A stretch of 64,000 nt of DNA from positions 434,001 through 498,000 of the forward strand of contig CAWFHN010000013.1 in assembly GCA_963815665.1 (NCBI GenBank), written 5' to 3'. The stretch is from DASUPK01 sp963815665 (GTDB lineage Bacteria > Actinomycetota > Thermoleophilia > Solirubrobacterales > 70-9). The notes beneath the pieces are model-generated. The model saw only the letters and a program-made list of their open reading frames with translations, ran no database searches and was not told the origin of the DNA. The position numbers were made by a program, and so were the translations under genes. The first letter of the stretch is position 1, and each line of letters opens with the position of its first letter. This document shows, piece by piece, positions 31,220 through 39,201 of this stretch.

Positions 31220-32853
31220 ACCGGCATCACCCCATGCTTCTTGTGGGGCCGGTCGACGCGCTTGCCCGCCGCCATCCGCAGGCCGCGGACGATCGTCGGG
31301 CGCGTCTCGCGCGGGTCGATGATGTCGTCGATCATCGCGTTGCCGGCCGCGATGTAGGGGTCGATCTGGGCGCGGACCGCCTCGAGCATCTTCTCTCGGG
31401 TCTCCTCCGGATTGTCCGATGCCTCGATCGCGGAGCGGCCGATGATGTTGACCGCGCCCTCGGCGCCCATCACCGAGATCTCGGCGGAGGGCCAGGCGAC
31501 GATCAGGTCCGGCTCGTAGGCCTTGCCGTTCATCACGTAGTAGCCGGCGCCGTAGGCCTTGCGGACGATCACTGTCACCTTCGGCACCGTCGCGCGGGAG
31601 ACCGCGTAGAGCATCTTCGCGCCGTGGCGGATGATGCCGGCGTGCTCGACCTTCGAGCCGACCATGAATCCGGGCACGTCCTGCAGGAAGACGAGGGGGA
31701 TGTTGAAGGCGTCGCAGAGGTTGATGAAGCGAGCGGCCTTGTCGGCCGAGTCGTTCTCGAGGATGCCTCCCAGCTGCTTGGGCTGGTTGGCGACGATCCC
31801 GACCGGCTGGCCGCCGAAGCGGGCGAAGCAGGTGATGATCGTCTTCGCGAACTTCGGCTTGATGTCGAAGTACTCGCCGTCGTCGGTGATCTCGCGAATC
31901 ACGTCGTACATGTCGTACGGGTGCCGCGCGGACTCCGGGACGATGTCGAGGAGCTTCTCCGACATCCGATCGTCCGGGTCCTTCGACTCGCGCAGCGGCG
32001 CGGGCTCCTCGCAGTTCGATGGGAAGTAGGAGAGGTAGTCCTTGACGACCCGGATGCACTCGGCGTCGTCCTTGACCTCCAGGTCGCCGACACCCGACTT
32101 GCGGCAGTGGACCTTGGCGCCGCCGAGCTCCTCCATAGAGATGTCCTCGCCGGTGACGGCCTTCGTCAGGTGAGGCCCCGCGAGGGCCATCGCCCCCTGG
32201 CCTACCACCATTGGTACGAAATCCGAGAGCGCCGGGATGTAGGCGGTCCCCGCTGCGCAGGGGCCCAGCATCGCCGCGACCATCGGGATCACGCCCGACA
32301 TCACGACTTCCTCCTGGAAGAGATGGCCGGAGCCGGCGAACAGCGATCCCGCCGCCTCCTGGATCCGGGCGCCGGCAGAGTCGAGCAGCCAGATGAACGG
32401 CATTCGCTTGCTCAGGGCCATCTGGCGCAGCCGGCTCACCTTGAGCTCGCCGGTCGCACCCATCGACCCGGCCATCACCGTGAAGTCGTACGCCGCGATG
32501 CAGCAGCGGCGGCCGTCGACGTCGCCCCAGCCGGTGATGACGCCGTCGGCCGGCGCGTCCTTCCCATCCATGTTGCGCTGGGAGAAGTGCGGCCGGCCGT
32601 GGATGCCGATCTCGACGAAGGTGCCGGGATCGCAGAGCAGGTCGATGCGCTCGCGAGCCGTGAGCTTGCCGCGCTCGTGCTGTACTGCGATCTTCTCCTC
32701 GCCGCCACCGAGCTTCGCCTTTTCCCGCCGGGCGTGGACGTCCTCGGTGAGCGACTTCATCCCCGTCTCCTCGCCGCCCTCGACGGTGTCGGGCGCCTCG
32801 GGCGCTTCGCCCTGGTGTTCTTGTGAAGCCTTGGTCTCGTCGGTGGCTGCCAT
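31216..32853 (-). CDS. Acyl-CoA carboxylase carboxyltransferase (beta) subunit
   Basis: A 545-aa carboxyltransferase of the PccB/methylmalonyl-CoA decarboxylase alpha type, two crotonase-like halves. N-half: LTARERIDLLCDPGTFVEIG, DFTVMAGSMG, LDSAGARIQEAAGS. C-half: GRFxGQP as ARFGGQPVGIVANQP, FLQDVPGFMVG, RKAYGAGYYVM. The first ~35 residues are an acidic extension. No biotin carboxylase or biotin carrier gene is in this operon. Directly abuts the enoyl-CoA hydratase stop. Possible substrates are propionyl-CoA, branched acyl-CoAs or 3-methylcrotonyl-CoA. Confidence 0.92.
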   Translation of the reverse strand: MAATDETKASQEHQGEAPEAPDTVEGGEETGMKSLTEDVHARREKAKLGGGEEKIAVQHERGKLTARERIDLLCDPGTFVEIGIHGRPHFSQRNMDGKDAPADGVITGWGDVDGRRCCIAAYDFTVMAGSMGATGELKVSRLRQMALSKRMPFIWLLDSAGARIQEAAGSLFAGSGHLFQEEVVMSGVIPMVAAMLGPCAAGTAYIPALSDFVPMVVGQGAMALAGPHLTKAVTGEDISMEELGGAKVHCRKSGVGDLEVKDDAECIRVVKDYLSYFPSNCEEPAPLRESKDPDDRMSEKLLDIVPESARHPYDMYDVIREITDDGEYFDIKPKFAKTIITCFARFGGQPVGIVANQPKQLGGILENDSADKAARFINLCDAFNIPLVFLQDVPGFMVGSKVEHAGIIRHGAKMLYAVSRATVPKVTVIVRKAYGAGYYVMNGKAYEPDLIVAWPSAEISVMGAEGAVNIIGRSAIEASDNPEETREKMLEAVRAQIDPYIAAGNAMIDDIIDPRETRPTIVRGLRMAAGKRVDRPHKKHGVMPV

Positions 32854-33633
32854 TCAGTGGCCCTTCCATTCGGGGTTGCGCTTCTCGAAGAAGGCCGCGA
32901 CGCCCTCCTTGATGTCCTCCGTCGAGAAGGTCAGCGAGAGCTGCGAGCGCAGGTACTCGAGGGCGTCGTCGATGTCCATGTCCTGCTGTCGGTACATCGC
33001 ATCGTGGCCGAGGCGCATCAGCACCGGGCTCTTCGAGGCGAGCTGCCCGGCCCAATCCGCGATGGCGGCGTCGAACTCATCCGCCGACACGACCTTGTTG
33101 GCGAGCCCGTACTCGACCGCCTGCTCCGCCGAGATCTGCTCGCCGAGCAGCATCATCTCGTTGACCTTCTTCCGCGGGACGTTGCGGTAGATGATCGACA
33201 TGATCATGTAGGGGAACGCGCCGACGTTGATCTCGGGCGTTCCGAAGCGCGCGCCCTCCTTGGCGATCAGCAGGTCGCAGGAGAGGGCCAGCCCCATCCC
33301 GCCCGCCAGGACGTGGCCGTTGGCCGCGCAGAGCGACGGCTTGCCCAGCCGCGGCATCAGCCGGAAGAACTCGAGGAAGAGGTCGGAGGCGAAGTGCTTG
33401 TCGACCAGTGGGGCATCGGCCGCGAAGCCGCCCAGGTCGGCCCCCGCGCAGAAGACCTTGTCGCCGGCGCCGGTGAGGACCACCGCGCGCACGGCGTCGT
33501 CGTCGCGGGCCTTCTTCATCGCCTCGACCAGCCCCGCCAGCAGCTCGCCGTTCAGCGCGTTCCGCTGATCGGGCCGGTTGAGAGTCGCCGTCGCGACCCC
33601 GTCCTTGACCTCGTAGAGCAGCTCGTCGGCCAT
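32854..33633 (-). CDS. Enoyl-CoA hydratase/isomerase (crotonase family)
   Basis: A 259-aa crotonase. ATLNRPDQRNALNGEL, CAGADLGGFA (oxyanion loop) and LCAANGHVLAGGMGLALSCDLLIA (second oxyanion loop) are present. The place of the first catalytic Glu is occupied within KEGARFGTPEINVG, consistent with a hydratase/isomerase rather than thioesterase. First gene of the operon; ATG 33633 follows TAGTGT by six bases, and the operator-like element at 33668-33683 lies in its -35 region. Confidence 0.9.
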   Translation of the reverse strand: MADELLYEVKDGVATATLNRPDQRNALNGELLAGLVEAMKKARDDDAVRAVVLTGAGDKVFCAGADLGGFAADAPLVDKHFASDLFLEFFRLMPRLGKPSLCAANGHVLAGGMGLALSCDLLIAKEGARFGTPEINVGAFPYMIMSIIYRNVPRKKVNEMMLLGEQISAEQAVEYGLANKVVSADEFDAAIADWAGQLASKSPVLMRLGHDAMYRQQDMDIDDALEYLRSQLSLTFSTEDIKEGVAAFFEKRNPEWKGH

Positions 33634-33639
33634 GGGCCA

Positions 33640-33645
33640 ACACTA
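33640..33645 (-). promoter_or_regulatory. Leaderless-type -10 hexamer TAGTGT for the enoyl-CoA hydratase operon
   Basis: TAGTGT on the minus strand, six bases, ATG 33633; no Shine-Dalgarno sequence. Drives the operon down to the MerR gene. Confidence 0.55.
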
Positions 33646-33667
33646 GTGAAAGTCCACTCCGATGGGA

Positions 33668-33683
33668 AGTACTACGTCCTACT
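33668..33683. promoter_or_regulatory. Operator-like element AGTACTACGTCCTACT (copy 1)
   Basis: Imperfect inverted repeat matching the perfect copy at 40670-40685 (AGTAGGAAGTCCTACT) at 12 of 16 bases, including the whole right half GTCCTACT. It lies between the divergent enoyl-CoA hydratase operon and the first P450 gene. Confidence 0.5.
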
Positions 33684-33746
33684 CCCAACGAAATGCAATT
33701 AGAATTGGCGTACCCAAAAACGGACACACGTACTAGACAGGCGAGA

Positions 33747-33752
33747 TAGTCT
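33747..33752 (+). promoter_or_regulatory. Leaderless-type -10 hexamer TAGTCT for the first P450 gene
   Basis: TAGTCT, six bases, ATG 33759; no Shine-Dalgarno sequence. Confidence 0.55.
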
Positions 33753-33758
33753 CTCGCT

Positions 33759-35219
33759 ATGGAGGTAAAGACCGCGCCGACGCCTCGAACGCGCGTCCAG
33801 ACGACGCAGTCGCCGGCTAAGCGCACCGAGCTCCGCCTCCCACCGGGACCTCGCCAGCCGGTGCTCGTCCAAACCCGGCGATACGTCCGAGACCCCGCAA
33901 CCTTCCTCGAGCGTTGCCAGGAGCGCTATGCCGTCGACGGCGCGGTCACAATCAACCTCCTGGGCTTCGGACGGACCGTCTGGGTCACCAGCCCGGACCT
34001 GATCCACGAGGTCTTCGCCCGCGACGACGAGATGCCGCTCAGCCCGGCCGGCAATCTCGTCAAGCCGATCTTCGGTACCCGCTCGGTGACCGGGCTCGAC
34101 GGCCACCCACACCTAGAGCGGCGCAAGCTGCTGCTCCCCCGCTTCCACGGCGAGCGAATGGACGCTTTCGAGGCCGGCTTCCGACGCGCCTCCGAGCGCC
34201 TCATCGAGCGCTGGGAGCAGGGCACTGAGTTCGAGCTCCATCCGGAGATGTACCGGCTGACCATGGACTACCTCTTCGAGACGCTGATCGGGGCGACGGA
34301 TCGTGACTACGTGGACGAGCTGACCGACGCCTCCAAGGGGTTGATGGCGATGATGAGCCTTTGCGCGGTCGGCGATTGGGTCCGTCACGACCTGGGACCG
34401 CTTTCGCCGTGGTTCTACTTCCTGCGCCGCCGCCGGCGTCTCGACAAGCTCCTCTACGGTGAGATCGCCGCGCACCGCAAGGCTGTTGCGGAGGGAACGG
34501 CCGGCGACGACGTCCTGACGATGCTGATCGAGGCCCGGACGGAAGACGGCTCGTCGCTCACGGACGAGGAGATCAGAGATGACCTGGTCGCATTGATAGT
34601 CGCGGGCAGTGAGACCACTGCTACGGCTCTCGCCTGGGCCTTCGACCTGATCCTTCACCGTCCGGGAACGAGGCAACGAATCGTCGCCGAATCCGAGATC
34701 GGTGAGTGGGAGTACACCGATGCCGCGATCAAGGAGGCTCTCCGCCTTCGTCCTCCCGTCATCGCCGCGGGGCGCGTGACCGCCAAGACGGTCGATCTGG
34801 GGCCCTGGCGGATTCCCGAAGGTGTCCGGATCTGGACGCCGATGAGCTTGATCCAGCGGGATCCCGACGCCTACGAGCATCCCAACGAGTTCCGGCCTGA
34901 GCGCTTCATCGAGGGCAAGCCGCCCGCCTACATGTGGATTCCCTTTGGAGGCGGCGTCCGGCGGTGCCTCGGAGCGCCATTCGCCCTACTCGAGATGCGG
35001 GTCGTTCTGCAAACGGTGCTCTCGCGTCTGAAGCTGACACCGCTGAGCGAAACGGTCGAGCGCACCCGCGCGGAGGGAGCAATCATCGTCCCCGATGGCG
35101 GCGTGCGCGTCCGCGTCGAGGGCCCGGCTGCTGCGGAACGCCGAGAGAGCCATCCCCTCGACGAGCTGCTGGCGGGGAATGCGAGCGAGCCCAAGGCGAG
35201 GGAGCATCAGCGGGCTTAG
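33759..35219 (+). CDS. Cytochrome P450 (first of two)
   Basis: A 486-aa bacterial P450. I-helix AGSETTATALAWAFD (the usual Ala/Gly-x-x-Thr oxygen-activating segment), K-helix KEALRLRPP (ExxR), FRPERF, and heme loop PFGGGVRRCLGAPFA with the Cys ligand. N-terminal ~25 residues are basic and without membrane helix, so soluble, needing ferredoxin and reductase (fprA is in the window). It resembles the CYP110/CYP138-like fatty-acid or terpenoid hydroxylases of actinobacteria and cyanobacteria. Paralogue at 39202-40617. Followed 50 bases later by an MMPL gene. Confidence 0.93.
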   Translation: MEVKTAPTPRTRVQTTQSPAKRTELRLPPGPRQPVLVQTRRYVRDPATFLERCQERYAVDGAVTINLLGFGRTVWVTSPDLIHEVFARDDEMPLSPAGNLVKPIFGTRSVTGLDGHPHLERRKLLLPRFHGERMDAFEAGFRRASERLIERWEQGTEFELHPEMYRLTMDYLFETLIGATDRDYVDELTDASKGLMAMMSLCAVGDWVRHDLGPLSPWFYFLRRRRRLDKLLYGEIAAHRKAVAEGTAGDDVLTMLIEARTEDGSSLTDEEIRDDLVALIVAGSETTATALAWAFDLILHRPGTRQRIVAESEIGEWEYTDAAIKEALRLRPPVIAAGRVTAKTVDLGPWRIPEGVRIWTPMSLIQRDPDAYEHPNEFRPERFIEGKPPAYMWIPFGGGVRRCLGAPFALLEMRVVLQTVLSRLKLTPLSETVERTRAEGAIIVPDGGVRVRVEGPAAAERRESHPLDELLAGNASEPKAREHQRA

Positions 35220-35257
35220 CCATCTAGCGGTTCGCGGGATCAGCCCGAGCCGCCAAA

Positions 35258-35263
35258 TATTAT
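35258..35263 (+). promoter_or_regulatory. Leaderless-type -10 hexamer TATTAT for the first MMPL gene
   Basis: TATTAT, six bases (gagcaa), GTG 35270; no Shine-Dalgarno sequence. Confidence 0.55.
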
Positions 35264-35269
35264 GAGCAA

Positions 35270-37327
35270 GTGAGGGTCCTCGGGGGCTTCTCCTACCTTC
35301 ATCGGCGTCTCATCGTTGTCCTCGCCTTGGTCGCGGCCATCGGGGCGGCAATCCTCGGATCGTCCGTATTCGATCGGGCTCAGCCATTTGGGTTCAGCGA
35401 TCCGGATTCTGAGAGCTCGCGCGCATATGACCTGATCGAGCAGGCAACCGGAGCGCACGCGGTGCCGTCCGTGGTCCTGCTGGTGACCCCGGGCGGCTCG
35501 GTGAGAAGCGCCGAGAGTAGGGCTGTCGTTCGCAGGGCTGCGAGAACCCTGGCGGGCATCGACGGGGTCATTCGCGTGGTCACACCGGCGCAGGATCGCT
35601 CGCTTGTCTCCGACGGTGGCTCCCAGGCCCTGGTGGAGGGGTTCGTGAGCCGGTCGGTCGACAACCTCTCCAAGGTCGGAGAGAAGGTCGATAACGCCTT
35701 CAAGAGAGACGGGGCGGTGCAGGTCGGCGGCACGGCGGTTGCATCCGTTCAGCTCAACAACACGACGGAGAATGATCTCCGCCGCATAGAGCTGTACGCG
35801 GCGCCCTTCCTCCTGCTGATCTCGCTGCTCGTCTTCAGGAGCCTCGTTGCGGCGGTGCTGCCGCTCATCGTGGGCGGACTGTCGATCGGGTTCACCCTCG
35901 CCGCGCTCCGCCTCCTCTCCGAGGTCATGACCATCGACATCTTCGCCCTCAACGTCGTCACCGTCCTTGGTCTCGGCCTCGCGATCGACTACAGCCTCTT
36001 CATGGTGTCCAGGTACCGCGACGAGCTTGCGCGGTCCGGGCCCGGCTTGAAGACCATGTGCAACACCGTCGGGCCCATCGGGAGGATGGTCTGCTTCAGC
36101 GCCGGGACGGTTGCTGTCGCTGTCGCCTCGCTCTGCCTCTTCCCGCAGCCGTTCCTCTACTCCACCGGCGTTGGTTGCGCGGTGGTCGCCGTCCTATCCG
36201 CGCTGGTGGTGATCCTGGTGCTGCCGGCGATCCTCGGCCTCCTCGGGACCCGGATCAACGCCCTGAGCATCTCCGATCCCACGCCAGTCCACGGCTCCCC
36301 CCTCTGGCGACGCATCGCAGCGATCGTCCAAGCTCGGCCTGGTGTGGTCGCACTGCTGGTTACGGCCGTGATGCTGATCGCCGCCCTGCCCGTGCTGCGG
36401 ATCCAGCTCACCCGTGCGGACGCGCGGGTTCTTCCGAGTGACAACAGCGCCCGGCTGGTGGACTCGGCCGTGCGGGCGAACTTTCGAGACGACCCTGCCG
36501 ACTCGATCCTCCTGGTTCAAGACGGTCCATCCACATTTCGGCGGTGGACGATCAAGCAGGCGCCCCCACTGACGAGTGTCGATCGTCCGCGGCGGCTCCC
36601 CGGAGGGGTAAGGGTGGTCGAAGTCCATATGAACGTTGATCCGAACTCCGACAGTGCCACGGGGGTGGTCAAGTCGATTCGAAACAGTGGACTGGGAGCA
36701 GCGACGCTGGTGGCCGGCCCGAGCGCGGAATTGGTCGATCAGCGCGCAAGCCTCCGAGCCCATCTGCCGCTGGCGGTGACGATCGTCGTGGCAAGCACGC
36801 TGATCGCAATCCTGCTGATGACGGGCTCCGCGGTGCTCGCCGTGATCACCCTGCTGGTCAACATGCTCACGATCGGCGTTGCTCTGGGGATTCTGGTGCT
36901 GGTGTTCCAGGACGACAGATTCGAGTCGCTCCTCTTCTACGACGGGGTGGGCGCACTCGATATCTCGGTTCCAATCCTGCTCTTCGCCGTCATCTTCGGG
37001 CTGTCGACCGACTACGGCGTATTTCTGCTCAGCCGGGTGGCGGAAATACGACGAACCGAGCCGGGTCCTCGAGCGATCGCCCTCGCCCTGGAGCAAACCG
37101 GCAGGATCATCACGGCGGCCGCGATTCTGTTCGCGGTGGCGATGGGTTCATTCGTCTTCTCCCAGATGATCTTCATCAAGGAGGTCGCCGTGGGAACCGC
37201 GCTGGCGGTGCTGATCGACGCCACCCTCGTCAGGGCCTTCCTGATGCCGGCTCTGATGCAGCTCTGCGGGGATATGGCGTGGTGGTCACCGCGCCCGCTC
37301 GCTCGCCTGGCTCGGACTAGACCGTGA
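35270..37327 (+). CDS. MMPL/RND-family transporter (first of three)
   Basis: A 685-aa transporter with two repeats, each a first helix, a periplasmic domain and five further helices. Proton-relay-type segments are seen as GLGLAIDYSLFMVSRYRDE in the first half and IFGLSTDYGVFLLSRVAE in the second, the D-Y pairs typical of MMPL proteins. It is shorter than MmpL3, without a long C-terminal domain. Such proteins export lipids or take part in drug efflux. The neighbouring P450 suggests export of a hydroxylated lipid. Tail-to-tail overlap of 11 bases with the GGQEF/HD-GYP gene. Confidence 0.9.
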   Translation: MRVLGGFSYLHRRLIVVLALVAAIGAAILGSSVFDRAQPFGFSDPDSESSRAYDLIEQATGAHAVPSVVLLVTPGGSVRSAESRAVVRRAARTLAGIDGVIRVVTPAQDRSLVSDGGSQALVEGFVSRSVDNLSKVGEKVDNAFKRDGAVQVGGTAVASVQLNNTTENDLRRIELYAAPFLLLISLLVFRSLVAAVLPLIVGGLSIGFTLAALRLLSEVMTIDIFALNVVTVLGLGLAIDYSLFMVSRYRDELARSGPGLKTMCNTVGPIGRMVCFSAGTVAVAVASLCLFPQPFLYSTGVGCAVVAVLSALVVILVLPAILGLLGTRINALSISDPTPVHGSPLWRRIAAIVQARPGVVALLVTAVMLIAALPVLRIQLTRADARVLPSDNSARLVDSAVRANFRDDPADSILLVQDGPSTFRRWTIKQAPPLTSVDRPRRLPGGVRVVEVHMNVDPNSDSATGVVKSIRNSGLGAATLVAGPSAELVDQRASLRAHLPLAVTIVVASTLIAILLMTGSAVLAVITLLVNMLTIGVALGILVLVFQDDRFESLLFYDGVGALDISVPILLFAVIFGLSTDYGVFLLSRVAEIRRTEPGPRAIALALEQTGRIITAAAILFAVAMGSFVFSQMIFIKEVAVGTALAVLIDATLVRAFLMPALMQLCGDMAWWSPRPLARLARTRP

Positions 37328-39071
37328 TCGGAGTCTGGGCGTGCTTCAACGCGCGCAGGAGAGCGTCGACAACGCCTTCGTCGAACTGGGTTCCCGCCCC
37401 CCTGCGAAGCTCCTGCCGCGCCTCCTTCTGCCCGATCGACTGCCGATACACGCGATCGCTGGTCATCGCCTCGTAGGCGTCCCCGACCCCAAGGATCGCG
37501 GCCTCCAGCGGGATATCTTCAGAGGTCAGTCCCTTTGGATAGCCGGTTCCATCCGGTCGCTCATGGTGAGCGAGGATCCACCCGCGAACGTCGTCAAGCT
37601 CGTCGCTCGCCAGGATTCGGGCACCCAGTTCCGGGTGTCGGCGCATTTGGTCCATCTCATCGTCGGTGAGCTTTCCTGGCTTGCCCAGAATCGAATCGGG
37701 CACGCCGATCTTCCCGATGTCGTGGAGGATCCCCGCCAGACGGACGCGCTGGACCCGGCCCTCGTCGAGGCCGAGCTCCCGCGCCATCATCTCGCACAGC
37801 AGACCCACGGTCTGGCTGTGCTTCGCGGTGTAGGAATCCCGCTGGTCGAGAGCCTCGGCAAGGCTGAGGACGGTCGCCAGCTGTGCCTGGCTCTCCACGC
37901 TGCGCTTCCCGGCAACGGCCCCGACCGTACTGGTCACCTCCGGGCTGTAGATGACGGCACGGTCTCGACCGAGCGCCTTTGCCGCTTGCAGGGCTCGATC
38001 GGTGACCGCCACGAGCTCTGCAGGATCTGACGCATGTCGCGGGAATTCCGCCACCCCTGCCGATGCGGTGAGGCCTTGGGGCGATCCGAGCATCGACCCC
38101 CGCATCCGGGAGAGGATCTTCTCCGCCAGCAGGAACGCGCCGTTGCCGTCGATCTGCGGCAGCAACACCGCGAACTCCTGACCTCCCGAGCGCGCGACGG
38201 TGTCGATCAGCCGCGTCGAGTCCTTGAGCATGATCCCCAGCTCCTGGAGGATCTTGTCTGCGCCGCTGATGCCGAGTCGCTCATTCAGCGACTTGAAGTG
38301 GTCGATGTCGATCAGCAGGAGGCTGACGGGCCGCTGGTCGAAGCGAGCACGCTCGACCTCCTTCTCGAGCGCCTGCTGCAGGCCCATGCGATTGGGCAGC
38401 GCGGTCAGCGGGTCTGTTCTCGAGGCCTCGACGAGCCGCGACATCAATCCCTCGACTCGCTGGCGGAGATAGGTGAGGAGCAGTCCGGCAGTGGCGAGCG
38501 TCCCGGCCACGATCGAGAAGAAGGCGACGTCGGTATGCGCTGCAAAGGGCGGCGGGGCGGGCGTGATGACTATGGTGACCGCGTAGCAGGCAGCTGCGAA
38601 CGCGAGATAGCCGGCGGCCTCCCACCGCGATACGGGGTAGTAGAAGACGTAGAACCCGATCCACAGATAGAAGATCGCGAAGCCGCTCGAGCTGTCGCCG
38701 CTGAAGTACACGGCGAGCGTGGTGAGCGCGGCGGCGAAGAGGTTGCCGATCTTCAGCGTGCTGAACCAGATGCGGTCGCCCAGCATGAGCACCACGATGC
38801 CGTAGACGAGCGCGCAGATCTGGACCATCAGCAGGCCCGGTACGTTGTAATAGTCGGGATGCGGAAGAAGCGTGGCAATCGCCCCGTTCACCGCAGCACC
38901 GAGCGCCAGCAGGCCCTGCACCTGGGCGAGCGGTCCCGCAGCGGCCCGTCCGGAGATCAGCTCGCGCGGACCGCCGGGCTGATCCCCGCCCTTGGGCAAA
39001 GCGAGCATTTCAACCACACCCGCCTCGTCGGCGGGCATTTTCCCCATTCCGCGGCTTGCCATTACAGGCAT
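37317..39071 (-). CDS. Membrane GGDEF (degenerate, GGQEF) plus HD-GYP c-di-GMP protein
   Basis: A 584-aa protein: about six helices at residues 50-205, a GGDEF domain at ~215-375, and HD-GYP at ~395-580. The cyclase signature is GGQEF (296-300), with Gln in place of the metal-binding Asp, whereas the allosteric RxxD site is intact (RLID 287-290, five residues before). HD-GYP carries HD at 450-451 in GILHDIGKIG and HHERPDGTGYP at 502-512, so it should be an active phosphodiesterase. The most likely reading is a c-di-GMP-sensing GGDEF regulating the phosphodiesterase. The start is ATG 39071; ATG 39062 and 39038 are alternatives. Confidence 0.9.
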   Translation of the reverse strand: MPVMASRGMGKMPADEAGVVEMLALPKGGDQPGGPRELISGRAAAGPLAQVQGLLALGAAVNGAIATLLPHPDYYNVPGLLMVQICALVYGIVVLMLGDRIWFSTLKIGNLFAAALTTLAVYFSGDSSSGFAIFYLWIGFYVFYYPVSRWEAAGYLAFAAACYAVTIVITPAPPPFAAHTDVAFFSIVAGTLATAGLLLTYLRQRVEGLMSRLVEASRTDPLTALPNRMGLQQALEKEVERARFDQRPVSLLLIDIDHFKSLNERLGISGADKILQELGIMLKDSTRLIDTVARSGGQEFAVLLPQIDGNGAFLLAEKILSRMRGSMLGSPQGLTASAGVAEFPRHASDPAELVAVTDRALQAAKALGRDRAVIYSPEVTSTVGAVAGKRSVESQAQLATVLSLAEALDQRDSYTAKHSQTVGLLCEMMARELGLDEGRVQRVRLAGILHDIGKIGVPDSILGKPGKLTDDEMDQMRRHPELGARILASDELDDVRGWILAHHERPDGTGYPKGLTSEDIPLEAAILGVGDAYEAMTSDRVYRQSIGQKEARQELRRGAGTQFDEGVVDALLRALKHAQTPITV

Positions 39072-39183
39072 GATCGGCGCAAATACCGCGAAAACTTGAG
39101 CCTGGACGCAAATATGACGAGACGGTCACCAGTGGATTTGGACCCATGTTTGAGGGAACCCTTGTCCCGACGACCTTCGGGTT

Positions 39184-39201
39184 GCAGGCTGAAACGCCTG
39201 C
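39184..39201 (-). terminator. Hairpin GCAGGC-loop-GCCTGC after the second P450 gene
   Basis: A perfect six-base stem with a six-base loop immediately follows the TAA stop of the P450 gene on the minus strand. There is no T run, so it is at most a weak terminator. Confidence 0.35.

Noticed and set aside
39072..39201. A possible c-di-GMP (GEMM) riboswitch upstream of the GGQEF/HD-GYP gene, prompted by GGACGCAAATATGACG
   Set aside because: The resemblance is on the opposite strand to the gene and lacks the first GEMM half and tetraloop-receptor pairs.
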